DNA of 64,000 bases from Thiobacillus sp. (GTDB taxonomy: Bacteria > Pseudomonadota > Gammaproteobacteria > Burkholderiales > Thiobacillaceae): positions 173,444-237,443 of the forward strand of contig NZ_JADMKC010000004.1 in the NCBI RefSeq assembly GCF_018780105.1, written 5' to 3'. The notes beneath the pieces are model-generated. The model was not told where the DNA came from and searched no databases. It was given only the letters and a program-made list of their open reading frames with translations. Of the stretch, positions 1 through 8,723 are shown in pieces. Position numbers and translations under genes: made by a program. Position 1 is the first letter of the stretch. Each line of letters starts with the position of its first letter.

Positions 1-194
1 CGGCCAAGCTGGCGCTGGAGTCGGGTGAGGAACCGGCGCTGCTGCGTAGCCGCGTCACCTCCAAGGGCGGCACCACCGAGCGCGGCATTGCTGCGCTGGA
101 AACCGCCGGCGTCAAGGCGGCCTTCGGCCAGGCTGTGGATGCCGCCAGCCTGCGCAGTGCCGAACTAGGCGATGAACTGGGGCGACTGGCGTGA
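1..194 (+). CDS. proC: Pyrroline-5-carboxylate reductase, C-terminal part (cut by window edge)
   Basis: The first 64 codons, read from base 3, form the C-terminal tail of ProC, the NAD(P)H-dependent enzyme that makes proline from pyrroline-5-carboxylate in the cytoplasm. The segment RVTSKGGTTERGI is the conserved ProC C-terminal motif that follows the substrate-binding helices. The rest of the gene lies upstream of the window. Its stop overlaps the start of the next gene by 4 bases, and proC-yggT linkage is common in proteobacteria, which supports the call. Confidence 0.9.
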   Translation, partial: AKLALESGEEPALLRSRVTSKGGTTERGIAALETAGVKAAFGQAVDAASLRSAELGDELGRLA

Positions 195-766
195 TCGCAG
201 GCGCACTGGCATTTCTGATCCAGACCCTCGGCAATCTGTTCGTGATTGCGGTACTGCTGCGTTTCATGATGCAGTTGTTCCGGGTGCCGTTCCGCAATCC
301 CTTTGCCCAGTTCATCGTTGCCCTCACCGACTTTGCGGTGAAGCCTCTGCGCCGCGTGGTGCCGGGGTTTCTGGGGCTCGACTGGGCATGTCTGCTGCTG
401 GCCTGGCTGGTCGAACTGGTGGTGGTGCTCACGAGCTACTGGTTGAACGACTTTCCGTTTGCGCTGGCGGGCGGCCAGGTGTGGCCGGTGATGCTGGGAC
501 TGGCGGTGGTGCGGCTGCTGAGTCTGACGGTTTACCTGATCATCGGCCTGACGCTGGCGCGCGCGGTGCTGTCGTGGGTGAACACCAGCACGCCGCTGGC
601 GCCGGTGGTGTATGAGCTCTCCGAACCCTTCCTGCGGCCGTTGCGGCGCATCGTGCCGATGGTGGCAAACGTCGATCTGACGCCGATCGTGCTGTTCATC
701 CTGTGCCAGCTGGTACTGATGGTGCCGATACTGGCGGTGGAGCAGGCGCTCCTTGGCGCCCTCTGA
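191..766 (+). CDS. yggT: YggT family integral membrane protein
   Basis: A 191-residue, very hydrophobic protein with two tandem YGGT domains. Each repeat has a membrane segment followed by a short amphipathic stretch with a conserved P-L-R-R-[IV]-V-P pattern (PLRRVVPG near residue 54, PLRRIVPM near 151). The proposed start is GTG at 191, overlapping the proC stop by 4 bases. YggT proteins sit in the inner membrane. Their molecular role is unsettled, with links to osmotic shock tolerance and, in relatives, to envelope or division organisation. The gene is translationally coupled to proC upstream and to the DUF167 gene downstream. Confidence 0.88.
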   Translation: MIAGALAFLIQTLGNLFVIAVLLRFMMQLFRVPFRNPFAQFIVALTDFAVKPLRRVVPGFLGLDWACLLLAWLVELVVVLTSYWLNDFPFALAGGQVWPVMLGLAVVRLLSLTVYLIIGLTLARAVLSWVNTSTPLAPVVYELSEPFLRPLRRIVPMVANVDLTPIVLFILCQLVLMVPILAVEQALLGAL

Positions 767-1061
767 GCCGGCCTGGCGGCGTCGTCAGGGCGACGACTGG
801 CTGCTGGAACTGCATGTGCAACCGGGCGCGAAGGTGTCGGCCGTCGTCGGCGAGCACGATGGTCGCCTGAAATTAAAGATCGCTGCCCCGGCGGTCGATA
901 ACAAGGCGAATGCCGCGCTGCTGACCTGGTTGGCCGCGCAACTGTGCGTGCCGAAATCGGCGGTGCGGCTGGTTCGAGGGGAAACTTCACGTAAAAAAAC
1001 AGTCGCTGTGCGAAGCGACCCTGCGCCTTGGCGTGATTTGGAAAAGAACCATCAATCATGA
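753..1061 (+). CDS. yggU: DUF167 (YggU) family protein
   Basis: A 102-residue soluble protein of the DUF167/YggU fold. The family signature is visible as VQPGAK near the N-terminus, LKLKIAAPAVDNKAN in the middle and the final SRKKTV strand. The start is TTG at 753, giving a 14-base overlap with yggT. No ATG start is available without losing the first conserved strand. Biochemical function is unknown for the family; yggT-yggU pairing is widely conserved. A C-terminal tail of about 20 residues beyond the domain runs into the start of the dynamin-like gene. Confidence 0.85.
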   Translation: MAPSEPAWRRRQGDDWLLELHVQPGAKVSAVVGEHDGRLKLKIAAPAVDNKANAALLTWLAAQLCVPKSAVRLVRGETSRKKTVAVRSDPAPWRDLEKNHQS

Positions 1062-2962
1062 GTATCCATCTGGAACAGGAAGTCTCCGACTTCAGCGAGC
1101 GCCGCTTGCGTCTGGCGGGCGCGATCACGGATTATTCCAATTGGCTGGACAAGCAGCACGGCATTGACGCCGAGCGTTCGCTGCGCCTGACCGATGCGGC
1201 GACCAGCCTGCGTCAGGACAAGCTGGTGGTGGCGTTCGTCGCCGAGTTTTCGCGCGGCAAGACCGAGCTGATCAATGCACTGTTTTTCTCCGACCACGGC
1301 CAGCGTTTGCTGCCGTCGGATGCCGGCCGTACCACCATGTGCCCGACCGAGCTGTTCTTCAACGCGGGCGAAGCCCCTGCCCTGAGCCTGTTGCCGATCG
1401 AGACGCGCCGCCGCGAGGAGTCGCTGACGACGCTCAAACACATGCCCATCGAGTGGTGCCGGGTTTCGCTCGACCCCACCGATCCGCGCCAGATGCAGCA
1501 ATGCCTGCAAAAACTGACCGAAACCCGGCCGATGCCGGCGGTGGAAGCCATTGAACTCGGTTTGTGGAGTGGCGAGGATGCTAGCGAGCGGCATCAACTG
1601 CGTGCGGACGGTACGGTGGAAGTTCCCGCCTGGCGCTATGCCATGGTCAATTACCCGCATCCGCTGCTGCAGGCCGGCCTCATCATTCTCGACACCCCGG
1701 GCCTCAACGCGCTGGGGGCCGAACCCGAGCTCACCCTGTCAGTGATTCCCAGCGCGCACGCAGTGATGTATCTGCTGGCGACCGACACCGGAGTGACGCG
1801 CTCGGACCTGGAAATCTGGCAAAAGCACGTACATCGCCACGCCAACTATCACGTGGCCGTACTGAACAAGATCGACATGCTGTGGGACGAGCTCAAGAGC
1901 GATGCCGAGGTGCAGGCCGCGATCGAGCGTCAGGCCGAGGAAACCGCGCGCGTGCTGAAGCTGCCGCGCAGCCGGGTGTTTACCGTGTCGGCGCAAAAGG
2001 CCCTGGTGGCCACCATCAAGCATGACGCGGCTTTGCGGTTACGCTCCGGCATCGAGTCGCTGGAATACCTGCTGGCGCATCAGGTGATCCCGTCGCGCCG
2101 CGACATGCTGCATCACGCCGTCAGCCGCGAGGTGATGGGTTCGCTGGAAGAAAGCCGCAGCGATCTGGACGCTCGTCTCAAGCGCAGCAGCGACGAGCTG
2201 GTCCAACTGACCCAGCTGTCCGGCAAGAACCGCGAACTGATTGAGCAGACCCGCGCCAGCCTGCAGCAGGAAAAGGACAGTTACGATGCCACCGCAGTGC
2301 ATTTCCGGATTACCCGCAAAATGCTGCAGGGACAGGGCGAGCAGTTAATGGCGAACCTGTCGGACGCCACGCTGGACGATATATGCAGCGCCGGCCGCGC
2401 CGTCATGGAGGGCAGCTGGACCACGCACGGCCTGACCCACGGCATCCGCCAGATGAGCGAGCAGATGAACGACCGTCTGCTGCAGGCCACCAAGATGGCC
2501 GACAGCATGCTGGAGTCGCTGGAACGGGCGTACGTCCGTTTTCACCGCGACCATCATTTGCCCAAGATGCAGGTGCCGAGGCTGGATCTGGGTGCCTATC
2601 GCCATCGCCTGAAAATCCTGATGCAGGAGACCGATGCGTTTTGCCGCGATCCCGCCAACTTGCTGCTGGAAAAGAACTTCATGATCCGGCGCTTCTACGG
2701 CGGGCTGGTCGAAGCGGCGCGCAAGGCCTTCAGCCTGGCGCGCACCGAAGCGGAACGCTGGTTGCGGATTGCGCTTGATCCGGTCATGACGCGTATTCGC
2801 GAGCACAAGCAGTATCTCGACACCCGCCTTTCCAGCCTGCAGCGCATCCTCGAAAACATGGGCACGCTGCACAACCGGATGGCGCAGATCAAGCAGGAGG
2901 TCAGCGACATGCGCCACGACAAGGTGGCGCTGTCCCGCATCGCCGCGCAACTGGTGGCCTGA
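1058..2962 (+). CDS. Dynamin-family GTPase
   Basis: A 634-residue large GTPase. GTP-binding motifs are in order: P-loop AEFSRGKT at about residues 62-69 (Ala in place of the first Gly, common in dynamins), a TT pair near 90, DTPG at about 211-214 and NKID at about 269-272. The C-terminal half is predicted long helices, fitting the stalk of bacterial dynamin-like proteins. Such proteins bind membranes or, in the case of CrfC/YjdA, the replication clamp; I cannot tell which applies. The ATG overlaps the DUF167 stop in an ATGA arrangement, so translation is probably coupled. Only one dynamin gene is present here, whereas many bacterial systems have a pair. Confidence 0.85.
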   Translation: MSIHLEQEVSDFSERRLRLAGAITDYSNWLDKQHGIDAERSLRLTDAATSLRQDKLVVAFVAEFSRGKTELINALFFSDHGQRLLPSDAGRTTMCPTELFFNAGEAPALSLLPIETRRREESLTTLKHMPIEWCRVSLDPTDPRQMQQCLQKLTETRPMPAVEAIELGLWSGEDASERHQLRADGTVEVPAWRYAMVNYPHPLLQAGLIILDTPGLNALGAEPELTLSVIPSAHAVMYLLATDTGVTRSDLEIWQKHVHRHANYHVAVLNKIDMLWDELKSDAEVQAAIERQAEETARVLKLPRSRVFTVSAQKALVATIKHDAALRLRSGIESLEYLLAHQVIPSRRDMLHHAVSREVMGSLEESRSDLDARLKRSSDELVQLTQLSGKNRELIEQTRASLQQEKDSYDATAVHFRITRKMLQGQGEQLMANLSDATLDDICSAGRAVMEGSWTTHGLTHGIRQMSEQMNDRLLQATKMADSMLESLERAYVRFHRDHHLPKMQVPRLDLGAYRHRLKILMQETDAFCRDPANLLLEKNFMIRRFYGGLVEAARKAFSLARTEAERWLRIALDPVMTRIREHKQYLDTRLSSLQRILENMGTLHNRMAQIKQEVSDMRHDKVALSRIAAQLVA

Positions 2963-2992
2963 CTTCAAGTCCGCCGGGCTGTTTGTCAGAGC

Positions 2993-4717
2993 CTAGCTGT
3001 TGAGGCGGCCTAGCAGCTGGGCGGTTTTGTCGGGGTCGGTGTTTTTCAGCAGGCGCTGCGTCAACGGCGCCAATTCTTCGAGCTGGGCCTTCAGCACCTG
3101 CTGCTTGACCTGCAGCAGACTGGCCGCCTGCATCGAAAACGTCCGCAATCCCAATCCCAGCAGCAGTCGCGTCAATTGCGGATCGCCCGCCATTTCGCCG
3201 CAGACCGATACCGGCTTGCCCGCCTTGGCGCCGGCGCGGATGGTGTGCTGAATCAGGTTGAGCACCGCCGGATGCAGTGGGTCGTACAGATGCGCCACGC
3301 TGTCGTCGGCGCGGTCGATCGCCAGCGTGTACTGGATCAGGTCGTTGGTGCCGATCGACAGAAAATCCAGTTGCTCGGCGAAAAACGGCGCTGACAGGGC
3401 GGCCGCGGGGATTTCGATCATGCCGCCGACGGCAATGCCCTCGTCGAATTTCAGACCGTCCTTGCGCAGCGAGGCCTTGGCTGTGTCGATGTGCTGCAGG
3501 GTCTGGCGCAGTTCGATAAAGCTGGCCAGCATCGGAATGAGGATGTTGACCCGGCCATGGTGCGAGGCGCGCAGGATCGCCCGCAACTGGGTCTGGAACA
3601 GTCCCGGCTCGGCCAGGCACAGGCGGATCGCGCGCAGGCCGAGCGCCGGGTTATCGGCCACCGAGTGGCCCCACGGCGCCTGTTTGTCGGCGCCGAGGTC
3701 GAGGGTGCGGATGGTGACCGGTTTGCCGTCGAGCGACTCGGTGACGGTTTTGTAGAATTCGTATTGTTCGTCTTCGCTCGGCAGGTCGCTGCGGTTGAGG
3801 AACATGAATTCGCTGCGAAACAGGCCGATGCCCTGCGCGCCGGCTGCCTTCACGGCGTCGAGGTCGGAGAGCAGTTCGATGTTCGCCATCAGCGCGATTG
3901 GCGTGCCGTCGAGGGTGGCCGATTTGCTGCTCTTGATGCGCTTGAGCTTTTCGGTATCGATGCGCCACTGGTTTTGCCGCAGCCGGTATTCGGCCAGTGC
4001 GGATTCGTCCGGATTGACGATCACCACGCCATCGCGGCCGTCGACGATCAGCAGGTCGTGGTCGCGGATCAGGCCGCGTGCATTGTGCAGCGCCATCACC
4101 GACGGGATCGCCATGCTGCGCGCGAGAATCGCCGTGTGCGAGGTGGTGCCGCCGAGATCGGTGATGAAGGCGGCGAAGCGCACGCTCTTGAACAGGATCA
4201 TGTCGGCGGGCGACAGCTCGTGCGCCACCAGGATGCGTTCTTCGTCGAAATTGACGTCCAGCGGCAAATGGCTCGGGTGACCGAGCAGGACCTTGAGCAC
4301 GCGTTGAACCACCTGCACCACGTCGTCCTGGCGACTGCGCAGATAGGGATCTTCGATTTCTTCAAAGCGCGCCACCAGCGCTTCCATCTGCTGCGCCAGC
4401 GCCCATTCCGCGTTGCACTGGGTTTCACTGATCAAGCGCTTGGGCTCTTCGGCGATGGTCGAGTCGCCGAGGAACATCAGGTGCATGTCGAGAAAGGCCG
4501 ACAGCTCGGCAGGCGCGTGCGCGGGAATGTGCAGCCGCAGCGTTTCGAGTTCTTCACGGGTGGTGAGGATGGCCGCGTCGAAGCGCGCCAGTTCCTCGTC
4601 GATGTACTGGCGATCCAGCATGTACTGCGGCACTTCGACTCGTGCACTCGAAGTGATGTGCGCATAGCCGATGGCGATCCCGCTGGAAACGCCGATGCCG
4701 TGCAGGGAAAAGCTCAT
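2993..4717 (-). CDS. ptsI: PTS enzyme I (phosphoenolpyruvate-protein phosphotransferase)
   Basis: A 574-residue enzyme I, the first kinase of the phosphotransferase system, moving phosphate from phosphoenolpyruvate to HPr in the cytoplasm. The phosphorylated histidine lies in GGTTSHTAILAR (His194). The C-terminal TIM-barrel PEP site is intact, including the GLRAIRLCL segment and SIGTNDLIQY. Length matches classical EI rather than the GAF-bearing PtsP. It is the last gene of an EIIA-HPr-EI run and overlaps ptsH by 4 bases. No sugar-specific EIIB/EIIC is nearby, suggesting a regulatory role. Confidence 0.96.
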   Translation of the reverse strand: MSFSLHGIGVSSGIAIGYAHITSSARVEVPQYMLDRQYIDEELARFDAAILTTREELETLRLHIPAHAPAELSAFLDMHLMFLGDSTIAEEPKRLISETQCNAEWALAQQMEALVARFEEIEDPYLRSRQDDVVQVVQRVLKVLLGHPSHLPLDVNFDEERILVAHELSPADMILFKSVRFAAFITDLGGTTSHTAILARSMAIPSVMALHNARGLIRDHDLLIVDGRDGVVIVNPDESALAEYRLRQNQWRIDTEKLKRIKSSKSATLDGTPIALMANIELLSDLDAVKAAGAQGIGLFRSEFMFLNRSDLPSEDEQYEFYKTVTESLDGKPVTIRTLDLGADKQAPWGHSVADNPALGLRAIRLCLAEPGLFQTQLRAILRASHHGRVNILIPMLASFIELRQTLQHIDTAKASLRKDGLKFDEGIAVGGMIEIPAAALSAPFFAEQLDFLSIGTNDLIQYTLAIDRADDSVAHLYDPLHPAVLNLIQHTIRAGAKAGKPVSVCGEMAGDPQLTRLLLGLGLRTFSMQAASLLQVKQQVLKAQLEELAPLTQRLLKNTDPDKTAQLLGRLNS

Positions 4718-4983
4718 AGTTCTTCCCCGAAGCCGCTGGCGATCAGTTCAGCCAGCGCGTCCATCGCAGCGACTTCGTCTTCGCCTTCGGTTTCCAGCGT
4801 GATGACGCTGCCCTTGGCGGCGGCCAGCATCATCACGCCCATGATGCTCTTGGCATTGATGCGGCGGCCGTTGCGCGTCATGAATACCTGGCTTTTGAAG
4901 CCGGAGACGAGTTGGGTGAGCTTGGCCGACGGGCGCGCATGCAGCCCGAGCTTGTTAACGATTTCAACGTCCCTTTGCTGCAT
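4714..4983 (-). CDS. ptsH: Phosphocarrier protein HPr
   Basis: An 89-residue HPr. Starting at ATG 4983 places the phosphorylated histidine at position 15 (KLGLHARPSAKL) and the regulatory serine at position 46 (AKSIMGV), exactly the canonical numbering. A longer reading frame with 15 extra residues exists but would break this alignment. The start overlaps the end of the EIIA gene by 20 bases, and the stop overlaps ptsI by 4. The conserved Ser46 context suggests control by an HPr kinase/phosphorylase, which is not encoded in this window. Confidence 0.95.
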   Translation of the reverse strand: MQQRDVEIVNKLGLHARPSAKLTQLVSGFKSQVFMTRNGRRINAKSIMGVMMLAAAKGSVITLETEGEDEVAAMDALAELIASGFGEEL

Positions 4984-5380
4984 TGCACATGGTCTCGGAA
5001 ATATGATTGATGCTGTTGCGTCCGCCATCGACGATGCGCTCGACGAGTTGTTGCAGATTCAGCGTGTCGCGGTAATTCAGGGCTTTCAGCAGCATCGGCA
5101 GATTGACGCCGGAAACGCCTTCGATGTGGGCAGGTTCGAGCAGCCGGCATAGCGTATTGCTGGGCGTTGCGCCGTATACGTCCACCAGCACCAGCACGCC
5201 GTCGCCCTCGTCGATTTCGGCCAGCCGCGCCTGCAGCGCCTTCTGCCGCTCGTCCGGATCGGCATGGCCGATGAAGTCGAGCGTGGCGAGTCCGCGTGCG
5301 CGTTGTCCCAGCACATGAGTCGAGCAGTCGACCAGACTGTCGGCGAGGGTGCCGTGGGCGACGATGAGGATGCCTATCAT
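4964..5380 (-). CDS. PTS EIIA component, mannose/fructose family
   Basis: A 138-residue EIIA of the mannose (PTS-EIIA-Man) family. The phosphorylatable histidine is His9 in VAHGTLADSL, followed by a D-x-x-G-A-T-P-x-N motif (VDVYGATPSNTL) typical of this fold. There is no fused IIB domain and no adjacent permease. In beta- and alphaproteobacteria such EIIA-HPr-EI trios form incomplete, regulatory phosphorelays that sense PEP or nitrogen/carbon status. It is the first gene of the trio and lies 35 bases downstream of apbE, so it could be co-transcribed with the glutathione genes. Confidence 0.9.
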   Translation of the reverse strand: MIGILIVAHGTLADSLVDCSTHVLGQRARGLATLDFIGHADPDERQKALQARLAEIDEGDGVLVLVDVYGATPSNTLCRLLEPAHIEGVSGVNLPMLLKALNYRDTLNLQQLVERIVDGGRNSINHISETMCNAAKGR

Positions 5381-5415
5381 GGTGAAATGGTGTGGATCAA
5401 AGCAAAGTCGATATT

Positions 5416-6453
5416 CTAGTGGAGTCGCGCCGCCAGTGTGGGCGCGACCAGGGTTTTGCCGCGGGCGTCGACCGCCAGGTAGTCGGTGATCCCTAGTTGT
5501 GCCGCATGTTTGGCCAGGTACGCCGCGCCGTCGATGAACAGCGGCTTCGACAGCGCGTCCGAACGGGTCCCCGCGTGCGCACCACGCAGCAGGATCGTCA
5601 CCGACTGCACGCCGTTGGCCGGCCAGCCGCTGCGCGGGTCGATCAGGTGGCTGTAGCGTTTGCCGCCGGCCTCGAAAAAGCGCTGGTAATCCCCCGAGGT
5701 GCCGATTGCTTCGCCGTCCAGCAGATCCAGCGTCGCCAGCGTACCCGGCTTGCGCGGATGCTGGATGCCAACGCGCCAGGGGCGCTCGCCGTGTTGCCCC
5801 AGCGCGATCACGTTGCCGCCGATGTTTACCAGCGCATTCTGGATGCCATGCGATTTCAGGATCGCGACGGCATCGTCGAGCGCGCGGCCCTTGGCATAGC
5901 CACCGAGGTCGAGTTGCAGCGCCGGGTTGTCGCTCCAGACCGTATTGCGTTCAATGTGCAGATCTCGCATGCGCGGTTGACGCTGCACCCATCCCGCAAT
6001 CGTGGCCGCATCCGGTACCCGCGATTGCGGCGCGTCGGCATGAAATCCCCACAATGCGATCAAGCCGCCGATGGCCGGGTTGAACAGGTCGCCGGACTGG
6101 ACCGAGAGCGCTTGCGCATCGCGCAGCATGGCGGCCAGTTCGGGCGTGACGCTTGTACGCTCGCCTTTCGCCAGCGCCGTGTTCAGCCGCGACAGTTCAC
6201 TGGGTTGCCAGGCATGCAGTTGCTGGTGCAGCGCATCGAAGCGCGCCAGTACCGCTGCCGTCGCCGTTCTGGCCTGCGCTTCCGGCGTGCCGTAAACGCT
6301 GATTTCGACCAGCGTGCCGAACACATACGATTGCTGCTGTAGCAGCGGCGGTGCACCGCAGCCAGCGAGCAGAAACAGGAGCAGCAGGCCCAGGCTGATG
6401 CGCGCAGACTGCATGCGCAGGCTGGGCTTCAAGGACAAATCGTGGTGCTGCAT
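5416..6453 (-). CDS. apbE: FAD:protein FMN transferase (ApbE), lipoprotein
   Basis: A 345-residue ApbE family protein, which attaches FMN covalently to threonine residues of flavoproteins such as Nqr/Rnf subunits in the periplasm. An N-terminal hydrophobic segment ends in a lipobox (LLAG-C, about residue 31), so it is probably a lipoprotein. The flavin/Mg-binding regions are visible: the LDLGGYAKGRALD segment and ALVNIGGNV, then GTSGDYQRFF and SHLIDPRSG. The longer ATG (6453) overlaps gshB by 25 bases and has a GAG upstream; an internal ATG at 6414 would give a tighter signal peptide. The acceptor flavoprotein is not in the window. Confidence 0.92.
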   Translation of the reverse strand: MQHHDLSLKPSLRMQSARISLGLLLLFLLAGCGAPPLLQQQSYVFGTLVEISVYGTPEAQARTATAAVLARFDALHQQLHAWQPSELSRLNTALAKGERTSVTPELAAMLRDAQALSVQSGDLFNPAIGGLIALWGFHADAPQSRVPDAATIAGWVQRQPRMRDLHIERNTVWSDNPALQLDLGGYAKGRALDDAVAILKSHGIQNALVNIGGNVIALGQHGERPWRVGIQHPRKPGTLATLDLLDGEAIGTSGDYQRFFEAGGKRYSHLIDPRSGWPANGVQSVTILLRGAHAGTRSDALSKPLFIDGAAYLAKHAAQLGITDYLAVDARGKTLVAPTLAARLH

Positions 6454-7382
6454 CCACGCTCGATCGCGCTGATGAATTGCGCGGCCACATCATGACCCGT
6501 CTGCGCGGTGATTTCCTGAAAGCCGGTGGGACTGGTGACGTTGATTTCGGTCAGGCAGTCGCCGATCACATCGAGGCCGGCGAGAAAAATGCCGTGGTCC
6601 TTTGCCCACGGCGCGATCGTCTCGGCAATTTTCTGGTCGCGTGCGGACAGCGGTTGCGCGCGTGCGGTGCCACCGGCGGCCAGGTTGCCGCGCGTTTCGC
6701 CAGCCTTGGGAATGCGCGCGAGCGCCCACGGCACGATTTCGCCGTCGATCAGGAGGATGCGTTTGTCGCCTTCGCTGATCGCGGGCAGATAGCGTTGCGC
6801 CATGATGGCCCGACGGCCATGGTGGGCCAGGGTTTCCAGAATGGCGTTGCGGTTGGGGTCGGCCAGCGTGAGGCGGAAGATGCCGCTGCCGCCCATTTCA
6901 GTCAGCGGCTTGACGATGATGTCCTGGTGCTCGGCAAGGAAGCTGCCGATGGCGGTTGCGTCGGCCGATATCAGCGTGGGCGCGATGAATTGCGGGAAAT
7001 TCAGGATGGCGAGTTTTTCGTTGAAGTCGCGCAGGCATGCCGGGCGATTCAGAATACGCGCGCCGTTGCTTTCGGCAACGCCGAGCAGATGGGTCGCCAA
7101 CAAATAATCGGTATCGACTGGCGGGTCGGTGCGCATCACCACGGCATCAAAATCCTTCAGCAGCCAGTCGCGGGTTTCGATCACGCGATACCAGTCGTCA
7201 TCGGCGCGCACATCGAGCGTGCTGCAGGTGGCGTGGGCGGTGCCGTGCTGGACGTTGAGCTGGCGCGCTTCGACCGCAAACAAGGCGTGGCCACGTAGCG
7301 TCGCCGCGCGCATCATCGCCACGCTCGAATCCTTGTACGGCTTGAGCCCGGCCAGTGGGTCGACGATGAACAGCAGTTTCAT
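6429..7382 (-). CDS. gshB: Glutathione synthetase
   Basis: A 317-residue ATP-grasp enzyme that ligates glycine to gamma-glutamylcysteine, the second step of glutathione synthesis. It shows the start MKLLFIVDPL, the DPPVDTDYL segment, VKPLTEMGGSGI (ATP-grasp), and GLDVIGDCLTEINVTSPTGFQEI at the C-terminus, all characteristic of proteobacterial GshB. It overlaps the gshA stop by 4 bases, so the two steps are co-expressed. It supplies the thiol used by the glutaredoxin encoded at 15971-16231. Confidence 0.96.
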   Translation of the reverse strand: MKLLFIVDPLAGLKPYKDSSVAMMRAATLRGHALFAVEARQLNVQHGTAHATCSTLDVRADDDWYRVIETRDWLLKDFDAVVMRTDPPVDTDYLLATHLLGVAESNGARILNRPACLRDFNEKLAILNFPQFIAPTLISADATAIGSFLAEHQDIIVKPLTEMGGSGIFRLTLADPNRNAILETLAHHGRRAIMAQRYLPAISEGDKRILLIDGEIVPWALARIPKAGETRGNLAAGGTARAQPLSARDQKIAETIAPWAKDHGIFLAGLDVIGDCLTEINVTSPTGFQEITAQTGHDVAAQFISAIERGCSTTICP

Positions 7383-8680
7383 GCGGCGGCGTTTTCAGCG
7401 TTTTCAGCGGCGTCGAGGGCTTCATCGAGCTCGATGCTGGCGGCCAGCATCGCCAGCCGGGCGATCACGCCGTAGGCGTAAAAACGGTTCGGGCTGGCAT
7501 CGGGGTTGGCGCTGCGATCGGGCATCACGCAGGTTTCGTCGAACGCCAGCGGCACGAAATGCATGCCGGGGCTGTTGAGGTTTTCGTCGATGCCGCGCGC
7601 GGTGTGGACGCGGTAAAAGCCGCCGACGACGTAGTTGTCGAGCATGTAGACCACCGGCTCGGCGATCGCGTCGTTGATGCTTTCGAAGGTGTAGACGCCT
7701 TCCTGGATCAGCACCTCGCTGACGTCCATGCCTTCCTTGCCGACCGCCATTTTGTTCCGCTGCTTGCGGTTGAGTTCGCGCACATCGTCGGGCGACTTCA
7801 CGGTCATGATGCCCATGCCGTAGGTGCCGGCGTCGGCCTTGACGATGACGAAAGGCGGCTGGTCGATGCCGTACTCGGCGTACTTGAGCTTGATCTTGTC
7901 GAGCAGCTTGCCGACTTTTTCGGCCAGACAATCCTCGCCCTGACGCGCGTGGAAATCGATCTTGCCGCAGTGATCGAAGTAGGGGTCGATCAGCCACGGA
8001 TCGATCCCGACCAGCCGCGCGAACTCGCCGGCGACATGCTGGTAGGCCTTGAAATGCAGCGACTTGCGGCGGGTGGCCCAGCCCGCATGCAGCGGCGGCA
8101 TGATGGTCTGCTCGATGTCTTTGAGAATGTCCGGCACGCCGGCCGACAGGTCATTGTTGAGCAGCACGGCGCAGGGGTCGAAGCCCTCAAGACCGATGCG
8201 GTCGCCTTTGCGCACCAACGGCTCCAGCGTGAGGCGGCCGCCGCCGGGCAGCTCCAGCGTGGTCGGCTGGGTGATTTCGGGGATCAGCGTACCGATGCGC
8301 ACGATCAGTCCGGTCTGGCGCAGGATGTGCGCGAGCACGGCGACGTTCTGCAGGTAGAACATGTTGCGGGTGTGGTTCTCGGGGATCAGCAACAAGCGCT
8401 GCGCGTCGGGGCAGATTTTTTCCACCGCGCCCATTGCCGCGTGGATGGAAAGCGACATGAAGGCGGGGTTCAGATTGTTGAAGCCGCCGGGAAACAGATT
8501 GGTGTCCACCGGCGCGACCTTGAAGCCGGCGTTGCGGATATCCACCGAGGTGTAGAACGGCGCAGACTGTTCCTGCCATTGCTGGCGAAACCAGTGCTCG
8601 ATGGTCGGCTGGGCATCGAGCAGGCGTTTTTCCAGTTCGAGCAGCGGGCCGGTGAGTGCTGTGGTGAGGTAGGGAACCAT
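7379..8680 (-). CDS. gshA: Glutamate-cysteine ligase (beta/alphaproteobacterial type)
   Basis: A 433-residue glutamate-cysteine ligase of the family found in betaproteobacteria and acidithiobacilli, distinct from the E. coli GshA fold. Conserved stretches include SVDIRNAGFKVAPVDTNLFPGGFNNL near residue 45, KADAGTYGMGIM near 285 and RVHTARGIDENLNSPGM near 355. It catalyses the first, rate-limiting step of glutathione synthesis. The start is ATG 8680 with an AAGG motif 8 bases upstream. The C-terminus carries a short Ala/Glu-rich tail containing a direct repeat (GTTTTCAGC twice on the plus strand). Confidence 0.92.
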   Translation of the reverse strand: MVPYLTTALTGPLLELEKRLLDAQPTIEHWFRQQWQEQSAPFYTSVDIRNAGFKVAPVDTNLFPGGFNNLNPAFMSLSIHAAMGAVEKICPDAQRLLLIPENHTRNMFYLQNVAVLAHILRQTGLIVRIGTLIPEITQPTTLELPGGGRLTLEPLVRKGDRIGLEGFDPCAVLLNNDLSAGVPDILKDIEQTIMPPLHAGWATRRKSLHFKAYQHVAGEFARLVGIDPWLIDPYFDHCGKIDFHARQGEDCLAEKVGKLLDKIKLKYAEYGIDQPPFVIVKADAGTYGMGIMTVKSPDDVRELNRKQRNKMAVGKEGMDVSEVLIQEGVYTFESINDAIAEPVVYMLDNYVVGGFYRVHTARGIDENLNSPGMHFVPLAFDETCVMPDRSANPDASPNRFYAYGVIARLAMLAASIELDEALDAAENAENAAA

Positions 8681-8723
8681 ACAATGCGCCTTTCGTAAGA
8701 ACCGTCATTTTAGGTCATTGCCG

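Noticed and set aside
4984..5028. 15-residue N-terminal extension of HPr
   Set aside because: The shorter start restores canonical His15 and Ser46 numbering.
3491..5152. Long plus-strand frame opposite ptsI/ptsH
   Set aside because: It lies entirely antisense to clearly recognised PTS genes, has arginine/histidine-rich shadow composition and no family features.
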